Shown here: piece by piece, positions 57,637 through 64,000 of the stretch
Numbering within the stretch: position 1 is the first letter of the stretch
Layout of the letters: the number at the start of each line of letters is the position of its first letter
Assembly (NCBI GenBank): GCA_024760905.1
Contig: CM045729.1
Span: forward strand, 75,199,050-75,263,049
Source: Plotosus lineatus
Lineage: Eukaryota > Chordata > Actinopteri > Siluriformes > Plotosidae
Length of the DNA: 64,000 nt
Direction of reading: 5' to 3'
Made by a program: the position numbers and the translations under genes
Notes under the pieces: model-generated
Seen by the model: the letters and a program-made list of their open reading frames with translations, nothing else
Databases searched by the model: none
What the model was told of the DNA's origin: nothing

Positions 57637-57756
57637 TGGGCTAATGATATTGAGACAGACGCCACATACCAGAACTGGCCCTCCAGCATTCAAGAGATGC
57701 TCAAAACCACATATCCTGGTTTGATACGACAAGTTCGACGGAACCTCTTCAACTTG
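57637..57756 (+). CDS. uggt2: uggt2 exon 14
   Basis: Acceptor TTTTTGCATCTCAG; donor GTTGGT (phase 0, not the best consensus). The donor is placed where the next exon supplies VLFLDP, giving the conserved NLVLFLDP joint. Encodes WANDIETDATYQNWPSSIQE and YPGLIRQVRRNLFNL, residues about 446-485. Confidence 0.9.
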
Positions 57757-58099
57757 GTTGGTTACAACGTTAATTTTGTGGTGTACAGCAATTCCACTCT
57801 ATATAACAATGTTTACAGAGGTCTGATCACACATTTGTGGTTCTTCAAGACATGTTGCCACAAATGTGCAGGAATGCATTTGTCTATGATGTAGCATTTT
57901 AAGATGCTTCAGTTCTAGTAAACAAACTTTAGAAGTGCTTGCCAGTCATGTGACAAAATAAGCATATTCCATTAAAGTGGTTGACTTTTCCAGTGCAGTT
58001 GGAAATATTCCTTTTAATGCAACTTCTATAGATGGTCTCTTTTATTGCCTAACAGTATCGGTCAAAGCAGTTTATGCTGTATGGAAAGACCGGGTGGGA

Positions 58100-58400
58100 C
58101 GATGACACGGTGGTTAGCATATCCACCTCACAGCAAGAAGGTCCTGGGTTCAATTCCCAGCTCTGACGTTTGCATGTTCTCCCTGAGAGGGATATCAGGA
58201 GTTGGGTTCCTCCCACAGTCCAAAAACATGGCTGTTCCAAACCTGGCCCCAAAGAAGTGAGTATGACTAGTTGACCAAGTGTTGGCCCTGCAAATTGCTT
58301 GAAGAGCTGTCCATGGTGTACCCCATGCTTGCCCAGAGTCAGCTGAGGTTGGCACCAGTGTCCCCTTGATGCTAATTGGGATCAAGTTCAGAAGTGAAAC
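58100..58400 (+). mobile_element. SINE C copy, type-2 tail (intron 14)
   Basis: Head ACGGTGGTTAGCATATCCACC, CACAGCAAGAAGGTCCTGGG, TTCAATTCCC; body GACGTTTGCATGTTCTCCC; type-2 tail CCATGGTGTACCCCATG, CCAGAGTCAGCTGAGG, CTAATTGGGATCAAG. Confidence 0.7.
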
Positions 58401-59530
58401 TACCCTTGGCTTAAGAAGCTAGTATTGCTCATATTAGCCTTAACATTTTGCAGGAACTTTATATTCACCACAGTCTGGTCAAATCTCAGAAATTTGACTG
58501 CTCTTGTGGCACTTCTTATAGTTGCAAGATTTTATAATGGATTTCTTGAATGTTCTGCTCTTTTCAACCAAATTGAAAGGTTGCAGTAATGTTAAATGTA
58601 TGTTCCATAACATTCATCAAACCGTTCCTTTGTGGATTTGGTAGTGTGGCTCGGCTCAGAATTACACCATGACGGCTGGCTGCACATAATGTTCAAGCAC
58701 ACCTTGATACAAGACAACGTATCGCTGCATCAATCATTGCAAGCTAGACCATAACCTATCTGCAATCCAGTGTCGGGTTTCTGGATAGCAAGGGTTTTTT
58801 TGTTCCCCCTCCTGGTATGCCTTCTATTCATGTTAAATTTCTGATCAGTTTCTATTTGGCGTTCTCCCTTCATATCCACAGTTGCATGAATTACCTGCAG
58901 ATCCTGTAATGACATTTTAGGATTCTTGGACTTTTTTTACATCATACAGGACTACCCTGTGTGAAATTTGCCAGGGTGTCCAGTCTTTGACAAATTGGCA
59001 GTCATTTGAAATCTATGGCATGAACAGATTCCCTTTTTAGGTGGCATCATGAATAATTTAAATCCCTTGCTCAACACACAGGTGGTGGGTTTTTTTTTTT
59101 TTTGGGTTCTCCCCTGGAGAAGTTGGAGCTCTTTAGATATTGAATGAAGACGCTATGAATTTTAATAACATGAGGTTAATCAATTGCATTCAATCTGCAA
59201 CATCTGATTATACCTCATTGATGGATAAACAGTCTTATAACTCTTTCAATTAATGTTAGTGCCTACAGATAATTGATATACATGCAACTGTGTTCAGAAT
59301 GGTTATTTTCGTAACTTTTTTTTTGGGGGGGGGTGTAGAAAATGTATTCATATAACTGCTCAAACATCGATGCCTGACTACACTGATCAGGTTGTGGCTG
59401 AATGAGTACAAATCCCACACTATAATCATAATCTGTTTGATGGCCATGTGGCCAGAAATGTATGGTGTATAAATATTAAGTTTTGTATTTTCCTCATTGT
59501 GGTTTAAGAAATGCTCAATAGAACTTCCTT
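58401..59530. other. No recognised feature (rest of intron 14)
   Basis: Intronic sequence with short T and G runs (59092-59103, 59318-59333). Nothing else is supported. Confidence 0.4.
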
Positions 59531-59536
59531 TCCCAG

Positions 59537-59622
59537 GTTCTGTTTCTTGACCCAGTTCAGGAAGAAAGTCTGGAGTTACTCAAAATGGCTCGGCTCTTAT
59601 ACAAGCAGAAGTTTCCTCTCAG
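59537..59622 (+). CDS. uggt2: uggt2 exon 15
   Basis: Acceptor CTTCCTTTCCCAG; donor GTCTGT (phase 2). Encodes VLFLDPVQEESLELLKMARL and YKQKFPLR, residues about 486-514. Confidence 0.93.
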
Positions 59623-59797
59623 GTCTGTCAAACACTGCCCTGTATATCACTAATTTTTCCAGGAGAGTTTTCTGACTTCAACTAATTAGGACTAGCTGGC
59701 ACGGCGTGTTGGAGTGTCACGAATTTCTTGATGTGCTTTAGAAAAGTGTCTTTGGGCCAAAATTGTCAGCAAATAATTTAAAGTGTTTGTCTTTTAG

Positions 59798-59933
59798 GAT
59801 TGGCTTTGTCTTTATTGTTAATTCCGACGTAATAGCGGATGGACGTTTGGATGCTGGGGTCGCTTTCTTCAGAGTGTTGAACTATGTCACCGAGCAGTAT
59901 GACTTACCCCATGCTTTCTCATTCGTCATGGCT
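59798..59933 (+). CDS. uggt2: uggt2 exon 16
   Basis: Acceptor TTTGTCTTTTAG; donor GTGAGT (phase 0). Encodes RIGFVFIVNSDVIADGRLDA then GVAFFRVLNYVTEQYD, residues about 514-559. PLRIGF(V/I)F joins exactly over the intron. Confidence 0.93.
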
Positions 59934-60179
59934 GTGAGTATGCCAGGAACATTCTCTGCTTTTACTTTGAAGGTACTTTCCTTTTTACTTTAATTCTTCT
60001 GACAGTTTACATTGAGTATGCAAAGAGCACTTTGATGTGTACACGGATTCAATTTGATATCTCTCAGGAATTGTCCTGATATCATCAGAATAAGAGAACG
60101 AGCATCAGCTAATCTGAGGCATGACCGAACATTAATCGAGCTGTTGAATATCTAAATTACATCTTGATGCACTTTACAG

Positions 60180-60311
60180 ATGTGTAAAAAAGTGGCGGCT
60201 GGACATTCCCTAACAGTTTATATCGTGAAAACCTATCTGAAGGCGCAATTTCCAGAAGCGGATGTTGCCAAAGTCCTTGGAATAAGCTCACCTTATGATG
60301 ATAAAAGAGAG
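60180..60311 (+). CDS. uggt2: uggt2 exon 17, GC splice donor
   Basis: Acceptor ATGCACTTTACAG. Encodes KVAAGHSLTVYIVKTYLKAQ, then VLGISSPYDDKRE, residues about 560-603. The only donor that keeps the family alignment into exon 18 is GCAAGA at 60312-60317, a GC-AG intron. No GT donor lies at a suitable place before a stop. Confidence 0.9.
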
Positions 60312-60317
60312 GCAAGA

Positions 60318-62210
60318 GGCATTTTATCTGTAACTGGTTTTGTATACATTATTGTGAGATGTATGAACAAATGAATTTGCAGTTGATTCCGTAACTTGAG
60401 CCGCAACTCTTCCACTCAATGCAAAAATTTACATAGTTTCTAAATGCACTATACAAGAGTGAGTCAAAAAGTAATTGTTTTAATACATAGGAAGTAAGGA
60501 ACACAAACGTGTACATCAATATATCTATACTCAACAGAAGTCACAATCTCAAGTGTTCCACCAAAGAATAAGGACGTGTCCTAGCTTTGTGAAACAGCTG
60601 GCTGCTGATACCGCCCATTCCTCGGTTTACTTCACTATCGTAGCATTTTGTCCATCGGTACCCATCCCATAGGACTAAAGGGATGAAGGTGTTTATGCAC
60701 ATGCTGTAGGGTGAATCGGCAAACAACGGAGTTGTCCACCAAAAGAGATGACTGGCTCCCTTGTTCTGAGACTCGAGTGAGGCCTGATGGAGTTCAATTT
60801 GAGTTTACCCTTTGAGTCCTGTGCTCAAGAACTTGATTGCTATTGGCTGCTGATGGACTTCCAGTGGGGAAGCCAATATCGTCTTATTTATTCATGTATT
60901 TGAGGATTAGATATTAACGATCAAGCCTGTTTTTTCTTTGGGAGGGGGGGGGGGGTCATTTTCGCCACGTTTTCGAAATCTTTTGTTCCCAAGAATACTT
61001 GTGAACTTTCAAGTTGGAGCATAATTTGGGTAGTTTTCGGGTTTCCACCAGGACACAGTAAATGTTTTCATATTTAACTTTCAAGTCTCCGCTTTCTCCT
61101 GGGCCATCTTTCTTTTGGTAGTCATGACAGTGGTTGCGATTTGATGTTGCCTTGTGATCTGTCCATTGATTAAAAATATATAAAATTCAGGATGGAGCAT
61201 TTTTATGCACTCAGCATTTGGAGGACACATTTGGAATTTTTTTTTTTTTCCTTGTGATGTTAGTGACTGTCTTCCCTTTAGGATTGTTCTCATTTGTTGT
61301 CCTCCCATATCATTAATAGCCTCTTATAACTCTTTTGCTGACTTAACACTGGAATATTTGCCTTGTCAGAAAGGGCTTGTCTTCGAGTTGATCTTTGCAC
61401 ACTTGACGTTTCTAATGTATAAACCCTGGTCTTTGTGATGGTGCGAACAACGACACCCTTGCTGACATGGGTAAGCGTAGCCTTGTAAACTCGATCGGGC
61501 ATAGCTATCGTGCTCCCCTGTCAAAATGAGACCCCTGAAGCTGTTAAATAATCTCAATCCATCCAGCTTGTTTGGTTTTTTGTAACCTTTTTACCTGATT
61601 CTGATGAACCTTCTGCCATTGACGGCCAGAATCTAAAACAAAAACCAGGACATTCATTCATTTGAACCAGTTACTCCTAATAGGGTGATGAGGAGGCTGG
61701 TATCCATCTCTGCTGATGGTGAACAAGGACCTCCAACCTACCACTGGGACACCATCGCTCCTACATACCAGAGCAGAAAGGAATTCTTCAATTGTCAGTT
61801 ATGTTGAGGGGTGGGAGGAATACCGCTATGCCAAATGTGAATTTAAAGAGAAAATGGTTCATTTGATATTTTGTAAGTGCATGGGAAGTTCCATGTTTTG
61901 ATTTACTATAAAGACACATGGTGGTCCCTGTAAACTTGTATTAAAATTTCACAATTGTGACTCCCACTCAAATGGAATGTTTTAGGCAGCAGACAGAACT
62001 TTGACAACATGGGCATCGGGGGGGGGGTGTACCTTGATCTGTACCAAGTTTCATATAGTTTTGACAAATGCACCTTCTATGATTAAATAGCATTACTTTT
62101 TGACTCCTCATGCATAATCAAAGCTACGTGCTGAAAGACCTGATGCAGGAAGGAATTGTGGATGTGTACTGTTCAACAGGTGTTTGCCAATGAATCGAAA
62201 TGATATTCTT
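60318..62210. other. uggt2 intron 17; only a short SINE tail fragment seen
   Basis: A fragment of type-2 SINE tail lies at about 61655-61715 (CATTTGAACCAGTTACTCC, GATGAGGAGGCTGGTATCC). G runs lie at 60944-60955 and 62019-62027. No other feature is recognised. The intron starts with the GC donor. Confidence 0.45.
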
Positions 62211-62223
62211 GTTCTCTTTTTAG

Positions 62224-62388
62224 GATGCAGCAGCTTACTACAGAAAGAGTGGGCTGGGCTCTCTTCCTGTCGGTTTGTTTAATGGGGTTCCACTCGGCCC
62301 TGAGGTGATGTACCCCGATTTGTTGGAGAATGCTCTGCTTCAGCGCATCACGGAGACCACCAGCTTCTTCCAGAAAGCTCTCTTGATG
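62224..62388 (+). CDS. uggt2: uggt2 exon 18, last exon in window
   Basis: Acceptor TGTTCTCTTTTTAG; donor GTATTC (phase 0). Encodes DAAAYYRKSGLGSLPVGLFN and TETTSFFQKALLM, residues about 604-658. The GLG.LP..L(F/Y)NG motif is conserved in UGGTs. The next exon lies past 64000. Confidence 0.92.
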
Positions 62389-62641
62389 GTATTCAGCATC
62401 AGTGTTCTAAATATTTAATGGAAGAAGAATCTAGAGTAGACTACAACGCGACTGGGATGAAAATCGGCAACTCTGAGGCCATGGTTCTCAGTTGGCTAAG
62501 GTTTTTTTTTTTTTGGGGGGGTCCATCATCCTCTCATGGTCATTTGATCCAAACTTGAATCTAAACTGCATAGAAAAAGCAACAAAGGGCCGTGATGTTC
62601 TACTACTCTCTTGGGGGACTGTATAAGACTTGTCAGTCATA

Positions 62642-64000
62642 CTAGTCCTTCTCAAAATTAGCACGTTGTGTTAAAGCTCATTATTTTCTGTAATGCTCTG
62701 ATACATTAGACTTTCATATATTTTAGATTCATTACACACAACTGGGGTAGTTAAAGCCTTTTTGTTTTAATATTGATTTTTGGCAAAAAAGTAAACGCGC
62801 ATCCTTCAAAAAATTTGCATATTTCATCTGACCAAGTGCTTTTAATACAAAGTCAACCTTCAAATAATTATGTTCAGTTATGCACTCAATACTTGGTCGG
62901 GAATCCTTTTGCAGAAATGACTGCTTCAATGCGGCGTGGCATGGAGGCAATCAGCCTGTGGCACTGCTGAGGTGTTATGGAGGCCCAGGATGCTTCGATA
63001 GCGGCCTTAAGCTCATCCACGGGGTTGGGTCTGGTGTCTCTCAACTTTCTCTTCACAATATCCCACAGATTCTCGATGGGGTTCAGGTCAGGAGAGTTGG
63101 CAGGCCAATTGAGCACAGTAATACCATGGTCAGTAAACCATTTCCCAGTGGTTTTGGCACTGTGAGCAGGTGCCAGGTCGTGCTGAAAAATGAAAATCTT
63201 CATCTCCATAAAGCTTTTCAGCAGATGGAAGCATGAAGTGCTCAAATCTCCTGATGGATAGCTGCATTGACTCTGCCCTTGATAAAACACAGTGGACCAA
63301 CACCAGCAGCTGACTGTGGGTACTTGACACTGGACTTCAGGCATTTTGGCATTTCCTTCGCCCCAGTCTTCCTCCAGACTCTGGCACCTTGATTTCCGAA
63401 TGACATGCACAATTTGCTTTCATCCGAAAAAAGTACTTTGGACCACTGAGCAACAGTGCTGCTTCTCTGTAGCCCAGGTCAGGCGCTTCTGCCGCTGTTT
63501 CTGGTTCAAAAGTGGCTTGACCTGGGGAATGCGGCACCTGTAGCCCAGTCCACTGCTTCCACAGGTCCCCCAATGTCTGGAATCGGCCCTTCTCCACAAT
63601 CTTCCTCAGGGTCCGGTCACCTCTTCTGGTTGTGCAGTGTTTTCTGCCACATTTTTTCCTTCCCACTGAGGTGGCTTGATACAGCACTCTGGGAACAGCC
63701 TATTCGCTCAGATTTGTCTGACCCTCTTGCTTGAGGGCGTCAATGATGGCCTTCTGGACAGCAGTCAGGTCGGCAGTCTGATTGTGGTTTTGAGTAATGA
63801 ACCAGGCTGGGAGTTTTTAAAAGCCTCAGGAATCTTTGCAGGTGTTGAGTTGATTTGTTTCAGGTGATTAGGTTCATGGCTCGTTTAGAGTATCTTTTCA
63901 TGATATGCTAATTTTGAGAGGAATTTTGGGTTTTCATGAGCTTGTATGCCAAAATCATCAGTATTAAAACAATAAAAGACCTGAACTACTTCAGTTGGTG
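62642..64000 (-). pseudogene. Tc1-type transposon, nearly full length, runs off window (copy 4)
   Basis: The left inverted repeat starts CTAGTCCTTCTCAAAATTAG after TA (62640-62641). The right inverted repeat (from about 63893, ATGATATGCTAATTTTGAGAG onward) is incomplete at the window edge, so the repeats are over 200 bp long. The minus-strand transposase has DLAPAHSAKT and WPANSPDLNPIENLW, and the region of QTADLTAVQKAI near 63740-63780, but frame changes near 63330-63460 and 63550 break it. It lies in the uggt2 intron after exon 18, antisense. Confidence 0.85.

Larger units (their letters stand above)
30348..62388 (+). other. uggt2: uggt2 gene locus, first 18 coding exons (3' part outside window)
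   Basis: UGGT is the ER-lumenal folding sensor: it re-glucosylates N-glycans on misfolded glycoproteins so that calnexin and calreticulin retain them. The 18 exons join in one frame, 1974 nt and 658 residues, against about 1500 for the whole family member. The part present is the signal peptide and the thioredoxin-like domain region. The beta-sandwich and GT24 catalytic domains are beyond 64000. UGGT2 is preferred over UGGT1 because YYNLIIKKAGQFL, RSLTRVAVNQEMR, LKVWELQDL and LDIRHADIMW match UGGT2 as I remember it. Introns carry many transposons; none interrupts an exon. Confidence 0.9.

Noticed and set aside
57757..57894. Extension of uggt2 exon 14 to the stop near 57894
   Set aside because: The family alignment requires the join to VLFLDP at 59537; the extension is intronic read-through.

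Overview
The window is animal nuclear DNA, almost certainly from a teleost fish. It has split genes with GT-AG introns, no operons, and a dense load of fish-type repeats: tRNA-derived SINEs, RTE and CR1/L2-type LINEs, Tc1 transposons, hAT and pogo-like MITEs, a Ty3/gypsy element, and long dinucleotide microsatellites. One SINE family resembles the DANA type known from zebrafish, which would fit an ostariophysan, but I cannot name the species.

Two protein-coding genes are present, both incomplete. On the minus strand at 7919-8439 is exon 1 of a heparan-sulfate 6-O-sulfotransferase, closest to HS6ST3. Its second exon would lie to the left of the window, so positions 1-7916 are probably its first intron. 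On the plus strand, 18 exons from 30348 to 62388 encode the first 658 residues of UDP-glucose:glycoprotein glucosyltransferase 2 (uggt2), the ER folding sensor. The thioredoxin-like N-terminal half is here; the catalytic GT24 domain lies beyond the right edge. The exons join in frame throughout (1974 nt). The pair is divergent (hs6st3 leftward, uggt2 rightward), as I recall for HS6ST3-UGGT2 on human chromosome 13.

Layout: 1-7.9 kb, presumed hs6st3 intron with microsatellites, SINEs and an RTE fragment; 7.9-8.5 kb, CpG-rich hs6st3 exon; 8.5-30.3 kb, intergenic DNA made largely of SINEs, an RTE copy with a 5' inversion, Tc1 remains, THAP-like remains and a CR1/L2-type LINE; 30.3-62.4 kb, uggt2, whose introns hold a 7.8 kb gypsy element, three Tc1 copies, several MITEs and young SINEs; 62.4-64 kb, the next uggt2 intron with a Tc1 element running off the window.

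The most interesting structures are: a gypsy element with a PNMA-like Gag and nearly identical LTRs but a badly frameshifted pol; a tRNA-SINE family carrying two alternative 3' tails, the copies with one tail having perfect 16-bp target duplications; an RTE insertion with textbook twin-priming structure and a perfect 18-bp duplication; nested transposons that give relative ages; a GC-AG intron and a tiny first coding exon in uggt2; and THAP-domain relics. I found no CRISPR array, no bacterial or phage gene, and no clear new multi-gene system.
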